Source: an uncultured Aquimarina sp. (GTDB taxonomy: Bacteria; Bacteroidota; Bacteroidia; Flavobacteriales; Flavobacteriaceae). From it: DNA of 64,000 bases. The notes below the pieces were generated by a model that searched no databases, had not been told where the DNA came from, and saw only the letters and a program-made list of their open reading frames with translations. The position numbers and the translations under genes are program-made. Positions 40,413 through 50,354 of this stretch are shown here, one piece after another (within the stretch, counting starts at the first letter, position 1; each line of letters starts with the position of its first letter). The stretch covers positions 1-64,000 of the forward strand of contig NZ_CANLMP010000012.1 of the NCBI RefSeq assembly GCF_947492405.1, written 5' to 3'.

Positions 40413-43400
40413 TTACTTCACCATTTTCATCACCTTCACATTTTTATTGGAAACTATCTTTAGAAGATAAATCCCTTTTGGAATGTTCGATGTATTTATA
40501 GTTACTGTATTTGTTCTGGTGTCCTTTACCAGCGTAGTATTTGTTTTCTTACCTGCTAGATCAAACATTTCTATACGTACGTGATTATCTTTCATATTTC
40601 CTGTAAAAGATAATGTCAATGATTGATTAAAAGGATTTGGCCAAGCTTTAACCAATTCTAGTGTATCACTTACTGGAGTTTTGTCTGAAAAAGAACCTTT
40701 TATATCATTTATTGATGGACAATCACTTGGACAATTATCAAACCATTGGTTATCATACCAGCCATCGGTAGTTCTAAATAAATCATCCGTTTGTGCCCCT
40801 CCATTATCAGTAAAAACAATTCCTACTTCTACAGACTCATCAATTATAGAAGAATACCAAGGTGATCCATTAATAGCATTCATCTCTACACCAGGCCAAG
40901 CTGGTGCACCAGGGATTGCAGCGTTTGCATTTTTGTCATATATATAGATAAATGCAGTATTCCAGGAAGAAGGTTTCTTAAAATACACATCAAATGAAGT
41001 ATCTGGAATTATTCCTGGGCATTCTCCAGGACAGGTATCTGTCCAAACATTGTTATACCATCCATCTGTAGTTCTAAACAAATCATCAGTCTGTGCTCCA
41101 CCGTTATCGTTAAAAACAATTCCTACCTCAACAGATTCATCGATGTCATATGTAAACCAAGGAGAAGTTCCTAATTGCGTCATTTGAATTCCTGGCCAAG
41201 CCGGAAATCCTGGAATTGCTGCATTTGCATTTTTATCATACAAATATACATACGCTGTATTCCAGCCATCTGGTTTTCTGAAGTTCACTGTATATCCCGA
41301 TGTGTCTTGGATAGAATATTCTCTATTAATTACATCAGAACTTCCAACACTATTTATTGCTATCGCTTTTAAGTTTGTAGTTCCAGTAGAAGATATTGTG
41401 AATGTACCAGAGTACAATGTACTTGTTGCATCTGGAGTAGAACCATCTAATGTATAGTAAATAACTCCAGAATTAGTGGCACTCATGCTTACTTCTACAC
41501 TCCCATTAAATGTTCCTGAATCGGGAGAGATTGTTAATACAGGTAATTGAGGTCCTGGACAATCACTTGGACAGCTATCAAACCATTGACCATCATACCA
41601 ACCTTCTGTTATTCTTGTTAGATCATCTGTTTGGTCTCCTCCATTATCATTAAATACAATACCAACTTGTACATTTTGATCGATAGTATACGTAAACCAA
41701 GGAGTTCCTTCTACTTCATCCATTGTTGCTCCTGGCCAAGCTGGAAATCCATCTAATGCTTCTCCAGTATTTTGATTAAACAAATAAATAGTAGCTGATG
41801 ACCAAGTAGCTGGTTTTTTGAAATACACATCAAATGGAGACCCATCACCAATTATATAGTCTGCAGGTACTATATTAGATTCATTTCCTTCTGAATCAAA
41901 AGCTATTGCCTTTATAGAGGTCGTAGTTGTTATATCAAATGGAGCTGTATATTGCGTACTAGAAACAGAAGGGTCTGAACCATCCGCAGTATAGAAAATA
42001 TTCACCGTAGCTCCTTGCGCAGTTGTAGATGCAGTCATTTCTACAGTTACAGCATCTGTATAAAATCCTGAAGCCGGATTTATCGATAATGTTACAGAAT
42101 CTGAAAGATCAAAAGGCTCACCTACTAGTACAATTCCAAAAGTAGTTCCAAAAGTTACTGTTCCTCCGGATACTGTTGCTGTAGTATCAGAAAAGTAATC
42201 CTTAAGTACAGTTCCTTCAGGCCACATTCCGAAAACATTTAGTGCTCCTACAAAATCATTATCCTGTCCCTGGAATACCAATGCCTTATCGGTTTCTCCA
42301 TTACGATTATACTCACGTTTAAAAATATATGGAGCATCACTTAATTTCTGATGCGAACCACCACCGATAGAAATATGCTCTCTTCTAAACTTTCCTAATT
42401 TCCTCCAATGTAATAACATGGCATCATCTATAGAATCCCAGTTCATATCAGAACGATATCCCGCATCCACATAGGTAGTAGCATCAAAAAACTGACGCCC
42501 GGATTCATCTCCATAATATATTTGTGCACCTCCAGGAGATAATAATAACTTCACCGCCCCTTCGAACATATTACCTGTATAGAATTCACTGAAATCATGA
42601 GATCTTAGGTAGCTAATCATATTATATTCTCCAGGAGTATTAAACCCTCCATCGTTATTGTTTAATTTTGCTGCAAAAGAACTAAATATTTCTTCTTGCC
42701 CAAGATCTGTATAAGCTTCTTTAGGAGAACGAAAATTAATCATACTATTAAACTTTCCAACTGTAAAATCATCAGGTAACTGATCACCTACATTACCAAT
42801 AATATTTACTCCAGAATGTTCTCCTGTCATGTAAAAGTCCAGATCATCCAACTTTTTAGTTGGATTATTTTGTTTCCATTCTTTTAAGGCTGCAACAGCT
42901 TCATCCTTAAGTTCTGCCCAAGCATCAACACCTACGTGTCTTTCTGTATCAACTCTAAATCCATCGATTCCGTATTCTCTAACCCAGTCTGTTAACCATT
43001 TGATTAGATAATATCTTGGTGCTCTTGGTTTTCCTGTTCTGGCAAAATAAGCATCCAATTCATTCAATTCTTCTTGTTTTCTTCCTTCGGCATCCCATTT
43101 ATCTAATAACCATTGCGGAAGGTTTACAGAATTAAAAGATTCTGTTCTTATATCCGGTAAACCAAAAAGTGGTGTAGTCAGGTCATCACAAGGAAGTTCT
43201 CCATTCTCTGTTCCACATTGTAATCTCACCCAATCAGATGGGTAATCGTCATCTACAAATTCTAGCTGACCATTTACATTCTTAAAAGTTCTATACCCAG
43301 AATGATTCATTACGATATCCAATAATACTCGTATACCGTGATTGTGAGCCGTATCAATAAATCTTTCAAAATCCTCAGCACTAGTAAAGTTAGGATCAAA

Positions 43401-43790
43401 AGCTGTCCAATCATTTGTGTGATATCCGTGATATGGATAGTCTCTAAACGCAGGATCATTAGCAGGAGGATTATTAAATCCATGTCTGTTTTCTACAACA
43501 GGTGTCACCCAAATTGCACTAACTCCTAACTCGTCAAAATAACCTTCTTCAAGTTTTTGTGTTACTCCGGCAATATCTCCTCCATGGAAGTCAAGCTCAT
43601 TGTTTCTACTATCCTGAAAACGATCAAAATTCGAATCATTAGTAGTGTCTCCGTTGTTAAAACGATCTGTAATAAGGAAATAAACTGTTAGGTTATCCCA
43701 GGAAAATGGGAGATTTCTTTCCGATTGTGCAAAACCTATTTTAGGTAAACATAAGCACAACAATACCCCTAAGTAGAGTAATTTTTTCAT
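40413..43790 (-). CDS. Secreted GH13 alpha-amylase with three CBM26-like modules and T9SS signal
   Basis: 1125 residues. The signal peptide ends near GFAQS (22). The GH13 barrel (about 25-560) has the nucleophile Asp in DGFRVDTERHV, acid/base Glu in YMTGEHSG and transition-state Asp in YLRSHDFSEFY. Then come a chitobiase-C-like domain (about 565-652), starch-binding CBM26-like module 1 (about 655-747), a second chitobiase-C-like domain (749-828), module 2 (833-925) and module 3 (932-1025). The modules share KKP..W..A.IY, AWPG..M and GIVFNDNGG.QTDDL. A T9SS type A sorting domain ends it (AWPNPFNQSLTLSF, IYLLKIVSNKNVKVMKMVK). It degrades extracellular starch. No SusCD is adjacent. Confidence 0.94.
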   Translation of the reverse strand: MKKLLYLGVLLCLCLPKIGFAQSERNLPFSWDNLTVYFLITDRFNNGDTTNDSNFDRFQDSRNNELDFHGGDIAGVTQKLEEGYFDELGVSAIWVTPVVENRHGFNNPPANDPAFRDYPYHGYHTNDWTAFDPNFTSAEDFERFIDTAHNHGIRVLLDIVMNHSGYRTFKNVNGQLEFVDDDYPSDWVRLQCGTENGELPCDDLTTPLFGLPDIRTESFNSVNLPQWLLDKWDAEGRKQEELNELDAYFARTGKPRAPRYYLIKWLTDWVREYGIDGFRVDTERHVGVDAWAELKDEAVAALKEWKQNNPTKKLDDLDFYMTGEHSGVNIIGNVGDQLPDDFTVGKFNSMINFRSPKEAYTDLGQEEIFSSFAAKLNNNDGGFNTPGEYNMISYLRSHDFSEFYTGNMFEGAVKLLLSPGGAQIYYGDESGRQFFDATTYVDAGYRSDMNWDSIDDAMLLHWRKLGKFRREHISIGGGSHQKLSDAPYIFKREYNRNGETDKALVFQGQDNDFVGALNVFGMWPEGTVLKDYFSDTTATVSGGTVTFGTTFGIVLVGEPFDLSDSVTLSINPASGFYTDAVTVEMTASTTAQGATVNIFYTADGSDPSVSSTQYTAPFDITTTTSIKAIAFDSEGNESNIVPADYIIGDGSPFDVYFKKPATWSSATIYLFNQNTGEALDGFPAWPGATMDEVEGTPWFTYTIDQNVQVGIVFNDNGGDQTDDLTRITEGWYDGQWFDSCPSDCPGPQLPVLTISPDSGTFNGSVEVSMSATNSGVIYYTLDGSTPDATSTLYSGTFTISSTGTTNLKAIAINSVGSSDVINREYSIQDTSGYTVNFRKPDGWNTAYVYLYDKNANAAIPGFPAWPGIQMTQLGTSPWFTYDIDESVEVGIVFNDNGGAQTDDLFRTTDGWYNNVWTDTCPGECPGIIPDTSFDVYFKKPSSWNTAFIYIYDKNANAAIPGAPAWPGVEMNAINGSPWYSSIIDESVEVGIVFTDNGGAQTDDLFRTTDGWYDNQWFDNCPSDCPSINDIKGSFSDKTPVSDTLELVKAWPNPFNQSLTLSFTGNMKDNHVRIEMFDLAGKKTNTTLVKDTRTNTVTINTSNIPKGIYLLKIVSNKNVKVMKMVK

Positions 43791-43828
43791 AATTAAGTTT
43801 TGTTTGTGTGTTAATAAAAAACGAAGAG

Positions 43829-43938
43829 GAAAAATATCTTTGGTTATAGAAATCCCTCAAACGTTGTAATAAATATTTCGAAAAAAAAACCGGATAATAT
43901 AATAATCGAAGTATCGTTTTTTTGCGAAAACGTTTGAG
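43829..43938 (-). promoter_or_regulatory. Amylase promoter with two LacI-type operators
   Basis: Minus strand: TTG (43860-43858), 21 bases, TATTTTTC (43836-43829). Two partial CAAACGTTTG palindromes flank it: CTCAAACGTTGT at 43856-43867, overlapping the -33 element, and AAAACGTTTGAG at 43927-43938. CAAACGTTTG-like palindromes are typical LacI-family operators, so a maltose-type regulator may control the gene. No LacI gene is in the window. The rest of 43791-44207 is AT-rich, with one 12-bp palindrome ATCGTTAACGAT at 44163-44174. Confidence 0.5.
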
Positions 43939-44207
43939 TGTTGATATTTAATTAATGAAGAGTTAAAAAAATGAAAAATGAATAAAAAATTAAGGTATAA
44001 TTTAGTGTATTATCTGTTTGTAAATTTCGAAAATTCGGATTTTACATTCCTTTAAAGAATATTATAAGTTTTTAAATGATCAATCAAATTAGGAGTTTAT
44101 AATTAGCATATTCTAAAACCTATTTTAATAATTATACTAATCGAATAGCCATGAAAACAGACATCGTTAACGATAAACAATAGAACACATAAAATATTGA
44201 ATAAATA

Positions 44208-46538
44208 TTAACCGATCACTTTCAATTTAGCAAATCTTAGTAATAGCTTTTTAATTCCACCGTTTTCAAAATTAATCTCGGCTTTTTTATCCTGACCTAC
44301 TCCTTCTAATTGTAGAATTTTCCCTTTCCCAAAACGCATATGTTCTACAATAGTTCCAGGTACCAGATCTCCATCAAAAAGATTAGTTTTGGGAGCATTC
44401 GAATCACCATTAGACATAGGTCTTAGTTTACGCAGCTTACGTAATTGTTCCTCGGATGGTTTATGAGAGACTGGTGGCGATCCTGATATTGGTTTTTTAA
44501 GTCTTAATTTACTTTTATCAACGTCTCCAAAAATATCAGTATCTACCAATGGTTTATAACGATAAGTATCAATTGGAGTAATATATTCTAAATATTGAGG
44601 ATCAATTTCTTCTATAAACCGACTAGGTTCGGCATCTACTAGCTTGCCCCATCGATAACGAGATTGTGTATAGGTTAGATAGGCTTGTTTCTCTGCTCTG
44701 GTTAATGCTACATAAAATAACCTTCGCTCCTCTTCTAGCTCTGATCTGGTATTCATACTCATTCCGGATGGAAACAAATCTTCCTCCATACCGACTATAT
44801 AAACATAAGGAAACTCCAGCCCTTTTGCTAAATGTATCGTCATTAAAGCTACTCTATCATCATCACCAGTATCTTGATCCAAGTCAGTTGCCAATGCCAC
44901 ATCTTCTAGAAATTCTGCAAGTGATCCTGTCTCATCAGCCAACTCTTTTTGTTCTTCTACAAAGTCTCGAATACCATTCAATAACTCTTCTATGTTTTCA
45001 ATACGAGCAATTCCTTCTGGTGTCCCATCTTTCTTAAGCTCTTGAAGCAACCCTGTATTTTTAGCTACCATTTCTGATAATACAAAAGCATCAGAGGTCT
45101 GATTGGTAACTTGAAAACTTTTGATCATATTCATGAAGTTTTCCAACCTGGTTTTTGTTCCGCTATTAATCTTTAGATTAATTCGATCCAGATTTTCAAT
45201 AATTTCGAAAATAGATCGATCATAATGATTAGCAGCTACCACTAACTTATCTACGGTAGTACTACCAATTCCTCGAGCAGGATAATTAATAACCCGTTTT
45301 AGTGCTTCTTCATCTTTTGGGTTGATGATTAATCTAAGATATGCTAAGACATCCTTTATTTCTTTTCTTTGATAGAAAGACAGTCCTCCATAAATCCTAT
45401 ATTTTATATCTCTTTTCCGGAGGGCATCTTCCATTGCACGAGACTGTGCATTTGTTCTATACAGAATTGCAAACTGACCATTAGTCAACTGATGCTGCAT
45501 TTGATTCTCAAAAATAGAACTCGCTACATACCGACCTTCATCACCATCTGTGAGCAATCGATTCACGAAAATTTTAGGACCAGGATCATTAGCTGTCCAA
45601 ACTACTTTATCAAGCTTTGTTTTATTTTTATCTATAATAGAATTAGCAGCTTCTACAATGTTTTTAGTAGATCGATAGTTTTGTTCTAATCGATATTGTT
45701 GTACATTATCATAATCTCTCTGGAAATTAAGAATGTTATTAATATTCGCCCCACGAAAAGCATAAATACTTTGCGCATCATCCCCTACCACACAAATATT
45801 TTGAAATTTATCTGATAATGCTTTTACAATCAGATATTGTGAGTGATTTGTATCTTGGTACTCATCTACTAAAATATATCTAAAGCGATTTTGGTATTTA
45901 GCCAATACATCCGGAAAGCGATTCAACAACTCATTAGTTTTAAGTAATAAATCATCAAAATCCATTGCTCCGGCCTTAAAACAGCGATCTACATAATGCT
46001 GATAGATTTCACCCATACGTGGTCTTTTTGCCATTGCATCCGCTTCCACTAATTCAGCATTTTGAAAATATGCTTTTACAGTGATTAAGCTATTCTTATA
46101 AGAAGAAATACGCGATTGAACCTGCTTATACTTATAGATATCCTTATCCAATCCCATTTCTTTGATTACAGAAGAAATTAATCGTTGAGAATCTTGTGTA
46201 TCATATATAGTAAAATTAGAAGGATATCCTAATTTATCAGATTCTATTCTTAGGATTTTAGCAAAAATAGAATGGAACGTTCCCATCCACAGATTTTTTG
46301 CTTCACTAGCACCTACAATATCAGCAATACGCTTTTTCATTTCTCGCGCTGCTTTATTGGTAAACGTTAATGATAAAATATTAAATGAATCAACTCCTTG
46401 ATTCATCAGATAAGCAATCCTAAAAGTAAGTACCCTTGTTTTTCCAGAACCAGCACCTGCAATTACGATCATAGGACCATCTTTCTGCAATACAGGAGCT
46501 CGTTGCGCATCATTTAATCCAGCTAAATATTCTTCCAA
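44208..46538 (-). CDS. UvrD/PcrA-type ATP-dependent DNA helicase
   Basis: Superfamily 1A 3'-5' helicase (776 residues) for excision repair and removal of proteins from DNA. Motif Q/I LNDAQRAPV...MIVIAGAGSGKTRVL, Ia LTFTNKAAREMKKRI, II YILVDEYQDTN, III VVGDDAQSIYAFRGA, IV RLEQNYRS, V VALMTIHLAKGLEFPYVYIVGMEEDLFP, VI EEERRLFYVALTRAEK are all intact. A C-terminal Tudor-like domain (GTIVEHMRFGKGKILQLEGVGQDKKAEINFENGGIKKLLLRFAKLKVI) is typical of PcrA-like enzymes and binds RNA polymerase in Bacillus. Confidence 0.96.
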   Translation of the reverse strand: MEEYLAGLNDAQRAPVLQKDGPMIVIAGAGSGKTRVLTFRIAYLMNQGVDSFNILSLTFTNKAAREMKKRIADIVGASEAKNLWMGTFHSIFAKILRIESDKLGYPSNFTIYDTQDSQRLISSVIKEMGLDKDIYKYKQVQSRISSYKNSLITVKAYFQNAELVEADAMAKRPRMGEIYQHYVDRCFKAGAMDFDDLLLKTNELLNRFPDVLAKYQNRFRYILVDEYQDTNHSQYLIVKALSDKFQNICVVGDDAQSIYAFRGANINNILNFQRDYDNVQQYRLEQNYRSTKNIVEAANSIIDKNKTKLDKVVWTANDPGPKIFVNRLLTDGDEGRYVASSIFENQMQHQLTNGQFAILYRTNAQSRAMEDALRKRDIKYRIYGGLSFYQRKEIKDVLAYLRLIINPKDEEALKRVINYPARGIGSTTVDKLVVAANHYDRSIFEIIENLDRINLKINSGTKTRLENFMNMIKSFQVTNQTSDAFVLSEMVAKNTGLLQELKKDGTPEGIARIENIEELLNGIRDFVEEQKELADETGSLAEFLEDVALATDLDQDTGDDDRVALMTIHLAKGLEFPYVYIVGMEEDLFPSGMSMNTRSELEEERRLFYVALTRAEKQAYLTYTQSRYRWGKLVDAEPSRFIEEIDPQYLEYITPIDTYRYKPLVDTDIFGDVDKSKLRLKKPISGSPPVSHKPSEEQLRKLRKLRPMSNGDSNAPKTNLFDGDLVPGTIVEHMRFGKGKILQLEGVGQDKKAEINFENGGIKKLLLRFAKLKVIG

Positions 46539-46813
46539 GTTTTCAGTGTTTTATAAGCTTCGAAATTTAAGTAAACTATCCATTTTATTGAACTAATATT
46601 ACTGATACTTATAAACAAATCATTAACGTTTTTATCAATCAGGTTTCAAGTAAAGAGTTCTCTTGCTTGATATTATTTCTTACGTTGTTAATATCTTTTT
46701 TTGAAAAAACATCGTTTAAATGCAGTTTTTTAAGACAAAAAGCATATATTTAAAAATCTTTATGATATTAAAGAAATTATTTTAACCCAAAAATTTAACC
46801 TAATTTTTTTCTT

Positions 46814-47101
46814 ATGTCCCCAAATCTAAACGTTCAGCCTATCGAAAAAGAACAAATCAAATTTCTAACCTTCCCAAAAGAAGATGTCCTCAATAAAAGA
46901 AAAGATCAAATTGATCGAATTTTAGAATTACAAAGAGCATTATCTCTTGGTAACTTAGAAAGGCATAAAGTAAAAATTGTATTTGTTGATAATAAAGGAC
47001 TAAAAAAAGTAGAAACTACTATCTGGGGAATTACAGATAAAGAAGTAATCCTTAAACAATCTACTATTATCCCATTAGAAAGAATTATAAGTATCTCATA
47101 A
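46814..47101 (+). CDS. Conserved hypothetical small protein
   Basis: 95 residues, soluble, acidic/basic mixed. The N-terminal helical half (KEDVLNKRKDQIDRILELQRALSLGNLERHKVKIVF) leads into a beta-rich half (KKVETTIWGITDKEVILKQSTIIPLERIISIS). I recognise it only as a type of short protein common in Flavobacteriaceae and cannot name a function. Monocistronic, divergent from uvrD across a 275-bp gap with no clear motif, and closed by a terminator at 47128. Confidence 0.75.
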   Translation: MSPNLNVQPIEKEQIKFLTFPKEDVLNKRKDQIDRILELQRALSLGNLERHKVKIVFVDNKGLKKVETTIWGITDKEVILKQSTIIPLERIISIS

Positions 47102-47127
47102 AAATTTAAGTGTTATTGCTCTGAAAG

Positions 47128-47166
47128 CTCTCAATATTTTCTTAATGATGTATTGAGAGTTTTTAT
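47128..47166 (+). terminator. Rho-independent terminator after the 95-residue gene
   Basis: Stem CTCTCAATA (47128-47136) / TATTGAGAG (47151-47159), 14-nt loop, followed by TTTTTATTT. Confidence 0.82.
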
Positions 47167-47290
47167 TTGAAAGTCTTTAACACAATAAACCAATTTTTAT
47201 GGTGTTAAGGAATGATTGACATATATTTAAATCAATGTTATTCAGAACAATAAACCTATTTAAGAACTGATTTTACCCAAAAAATCCAAA

Positions 47291-49669
47291 ATGATCAAGA
47301 TCTACTACAAAAATTTCGTTTTACTCCTCCTGTTTTTTATAAATACTATAGCTATACAAGCACAGGATACCAAGGCACAATTAATAGCCGAGAATTCAGA
47401 TAATTTTATCAAGAACCTTACTATTAATAAGTCTAAAGAGTTATTTCTAAATCTATCTAAAAAGAACACTTCACTTTCATTACATGTTAAGGTAGAAAAA
47501 GTCGCAAACAATATAACCACCTTTATTGGTAATATAAACAATGAAAAACTATCCACTTTTACTTTATTCAAAATCAAAAATCAAGTAGAAGGAACTTTAG
47601 TACTTAGAAACGAAAAGACGGGTTATAAAATTTTCACAAATGATCTGGGAAAAGTATACATTAAAGAAGTTGACATTAACTCTTTAGTTTGTATTGATTT
47701 TGAAAAAACTGAAGAGGAAAATGACAAAAATATAACCGATACGTATTCTAAAATGGCTCCTCAATTAGAAAGTCTTCCCGGAGCACCAGGAATTATCTAC
47801 TTAGATTTTGATGGAGAAGTTGTATCCGGCACGAGTTGGGTTGGCGGTGGTACCATTAATGCACAATCACCAAATTTTTCTGATCAAAAAATCATAGATG
47901 TTTGGAAAATAATGGCTGAAGATTTTAGAGCTTTTAACTTAAACGTAACTACACGAAGAGATTTGTATGATGCTGCTCCTCAGAATCGTAGAATGATGTG
48001 CATATTTACTCCTACCAAAGATGCAGCACCTACCGCAGGTGGTGTTGCTTATTTAGGTTCTTTTTCTTCTACCAGAACAGATAATCCTTGCTGGGTATAC
48101 AACTTAGGTACAAGAGCAGCTGGAGAGACTGGATCTCACGAAGTAGGGCATACACTAAGACTAAGTCACGATGGTAGACCTGGTGAAATATATTATAGAG
48201 GTCATGGAGAATGGTCGCCAATTATGGGGTGGAGTGCCAGTAAACCTCTTGGACATTGGAGTAAAGGAGAATATGATAATGCTTCTGAGCAAGAAGATGA
48301 TATAGAAATTATTGCCGGATCCCAAAATGGTGTTGGTTTTAGAGAAGATGATCATAAAGATGTTATTACAGATGCTACTCCAATATTAGTAGATACCGAT
48401 GGAAATGTGAGTGCAGATCAAAACTTTGGTTTTATACATAATCGTGATGATAAAGACGTGTTTTCATTTGTAATTGAAACGGGTAATGTATCTTTTAATT
48501 TTAATCCTAGTCCAGATCATCCTAATCTTAATATACAAGCTAGAATCCTAAATGGGATTGGTGAAGAAATTGCTATTTCTGATCCTTCCGGACTCAATGC
48601 TGGTTTTGATTTAGATCTCAGTTTTGGAACTTACTTTATAGAAATTGATGGTGTTGGAGAAGGAAATCTAAGTAATGGATATTCTGATTACTCATCAATA
48701 GGTAATTATTATATTTCTGGTAAGTATATTCCCGGTGATAACAACCAACCTCCTATAGCAAATTTTGAAGCAGCTACTAATTGCGCTACGGTAAATTTTA
48801 ATAGTACAACTATCAATAATGTAAATGCTTATTTATGGGATTTTGGAGACGGAATCACCTCGACAGAACAAAATCCAACACATACATATGCTAACAGTGG
48901 GACTTATAGTATTACCCTTACCACTTCTAATAGTGCTGGAGAAGATACCAGACAACGTGATGATTTTATTACCATCAATATTCCCCAACAGCCTGTCGGG
49001 ACAGATCAAAATATTTGTATCGGAGAATCTACATCGTTAACTGTTACGGGAAACAGTGAATTTAGGTGGTATAACGCCCCCACAGGTGGAACTTTATTAT
49101 ACACAGGAGATACTTTTGAAGCACCAGCACTACAATCTAGTCAGACATATTATGTAGCAGGCTCTTTTGATAATTGTACAACAACCACAAGAACAGCAAT
49201 CAATATTGTGGTAGAAGAAAATCCACAACCTCCTACAATAATAATTCCCGATACTAAAAATCTTACAACGGATGCCACATATGCAGCATATCAATGGTAC
49301 TTTAATGAAACACCAATTACTGGCGCTAATGATTCTCAATATATACCAGATCAAATAGGAAATTATAGTGTCGAAGTTTTTAATGAAACAGGATGTAATG
49401 CCGTTTCTTCGGTATTTTCTGTTGATTTATCCCAACTTAATTTAAGTCAAGGAACCAGTATTTTTAAGTTCTACCCTAACCCAACTAGAGATATACTAAA
49501 TATTGATGGACTTACTATAAACGAAAATGATATAAGAATAGTAAATACTTCTGGACAAGTAGTTGTTAATTCTGTTATAGAACCTGAGATAGACTTAACT
49601 AAATTATCTAGTGGACTTTATGTTATTCTAATAAACAATAAATCTGTTGGCAAATTTGTCAAACTATAA
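47291..49669 (+). CDS. T9SS-secreted metzincin-like protease with PKD domain (variant zinc motif)
   Basis: 792 residues. The signal peptide ends at IQAQD (25). A pro-region to about 150 is followed by a zincin domain starting LPGAPGIIYLDFDGEVV. The zinc-binding helix reads GSHEVGHTLRLSHDG (three His ligands, catalytic Glu) with the Met-turn in SPIMGWSAS. The metzincin Gly is Arg here (HExxHxxRxxH). A pre-peptidase-like beta domain, a PKD domain (about 490-565, AYLWDFGDGITSTEQNPTHTYANSGTYSITL), an Ig-like domain and a T9SS type A sorting domain (FKFYPNPTRDILNIDGL to the end) follow. It is a close paralogue of 57326-60124, which keeps the Gly. Likely an extracellular protease, substrate unknown. 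Confidence 0.88.
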   Translation: MIKIYYKNFVLLLLFFINTIAIQAQDTKAQLIAENSDNFIKNLTINKSKELFLNLSKKNTSLSLHVKVEKVANNITTFIGNINNEKLSTFTLFKIKNQVEGTLVLRNEKTGYKIFTNDLGKVYIKEVDINSLVCIDFEKTEEENDKNITDTYSKMAPQLESLPGAPGIIYLDFDGEVVSGTSWVGGGTINAQSPNFSDQKIIDVWKIMAEDFRAFNLNVTTRRDLYDAAPQNRRMMCIFTPTKDAAPTAGGVAYLGSFSSTRTDNPCWVYNLGTRAAGETGSHEVGHTLRLSHDGRPGEIYYRGHGEWSPIMGWSASKPLGHWSKGEYDNASEQEDDIEIIAGSQNGVGFREDDHKDVITDATPILVDTDGNVSADQNFGFIHNRDDKDVFSFVIETGNVSFNFNPSPDHPNLNIQARILNGIGEEIAISDPSGLNAGFDLDLSFGTYFIEIDGVGEGNLSNGYSDYSSIGNYYISGKYIPGDNNQPPIANFEAATNCATVNFNSTTINNVNAYLWDFGDGITSTEQNPTHTYANSGTYSITLTTSNSAGEDTRQRDDFITINIPQQPVGTDQNICIGESTSLTVTGNSEFRWYNAPTGGTLLYTGDTFEAPALQSSQTYYVAGSFDNCTTTTRTAINIVVEENPQPPTIIIPDTKNLTTDATYAAYQWYFNETPITGANDSQYIPDQIGNYSVEVFNETGCNAVSSVFSVDLSQLNLSQGTSIFKFYPNPTRDILNIDGLTINENDIRIVNTSGQVVVNSVIEPEIDLTKLSSGLYVILINNKSVGKFVKL

Positions 49670-49687
49670 GTTCTTTTAAAACATTTC

Positions 49688-49725
49688 AAAAGCATATTTC
49701 TTTAGTAAGAAATATGCTTTTTTTA
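49688..49725 (+). terminator. Rho-independent terminator after the first metzincin-like gene
   Basis: Perfect 15-bp stem AAAAGCATATTTCTT (49688-49702) / AAGAAATATGCTTTT (49707-49721) with loop TAGT and a T-run. Confidence 0.93.
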
Positions 49726-49804
49726 TTTAGACTAAGATCTAAAGTATATTTTAACTTTCCTGTAATAGATTTTTGAATATCTTTAGAAACCAAAAAAATT
49801 AAGA

Positions 49805-50341
49805 TTGAAACACACATTTTTAATTCTCCTCGCGATACTACCAGGAATACTTTTTTGTCAAAAAGAATCCAAACCAGGAACTGTTATTACTCAATTCGGT
49901 AAGACATATGAAGTAGAAAGTCCAGACTTTAAAACAAATACAGCGAGTGAATTAAAGGCTGTATTTGATGTTGGACGATCTTTTGGAGATAGTACTAAGA
50001 TTAATCCACTTATAAACACTGCAGCCAGATATCTTAATATGCATGCGGATGCGGGAGTTTCATTAGAGAACCTAAAAGTGGCATTAGTTATTCATGGCAG
50101 TGCTGCTAATGATGTTTTGAACAACAAAAACTATAAAACAAAGTTCGGTCTGGACAACCCAAATAATCTTTTAATATCAGCGCTTACCGAAAAAGGAGTT
50201 CAGATTATTTTGTGCGGACAAACAGCTGCATATAGAAATATCTCTAAGTCTGATGTTCATCCTAATATCAAGTTTGCATTATCAGCTATGACTGCTTTAG
50301 TGCAATTACAAAACGAAAACTACAAACTCATTAATTTTTAA
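49805..50341 (+). CDS. Exported DsrE/DsrF-like protein
   Basis: 178 residues, starting with TTG at 49805; no ATG precedes the signal sequence KHTFLILLAILPGILFCQKES. That segment could be a signal peptide or, with Cys 18 (GILFC), a lipoprotein signal. The mature part has the DsrE-like alpha/beta fold with VALVIHGSAANDVLNN and the conserved cysteine region GVQIILCGQTAAYRNI. DsrE relatives relay sulfur, but exported Bacteroidota members have no known role. It is followed 13 bp later by the M20 hydrolase, probably one operon. Confidence 0.8.
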   Translation: MKHTFLILLAILPGILFCQKESKPGTVITQFGKTYEVESPDFKTNTASELKAVFDVGRSFGDSTKINPLINTAARYLNMHADAGVSLENLKVALVIHGSAANDVLNNKNYKTKFGLDNPNNLLISALTEKGVQIILCGQTAAYRNISKSDVHPNIKFALSAMTALVQLQNENYKLINF

Positions 50342-50354
50342 CGTAACTCACCCT

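Noticed and set aside
41175..41372. Repeats in the amylase gene as a possible CRISPR or mobile repeat
   Set aside because: The repetition is in frame, about 90 codons long, and corresponds to starch-binding modules.
44666..45037. 123-codon plus-strand ORF
   Set aside because: Antisense to conserved helicase motifs of uvrD; no independent promoter or recognisable protein features.
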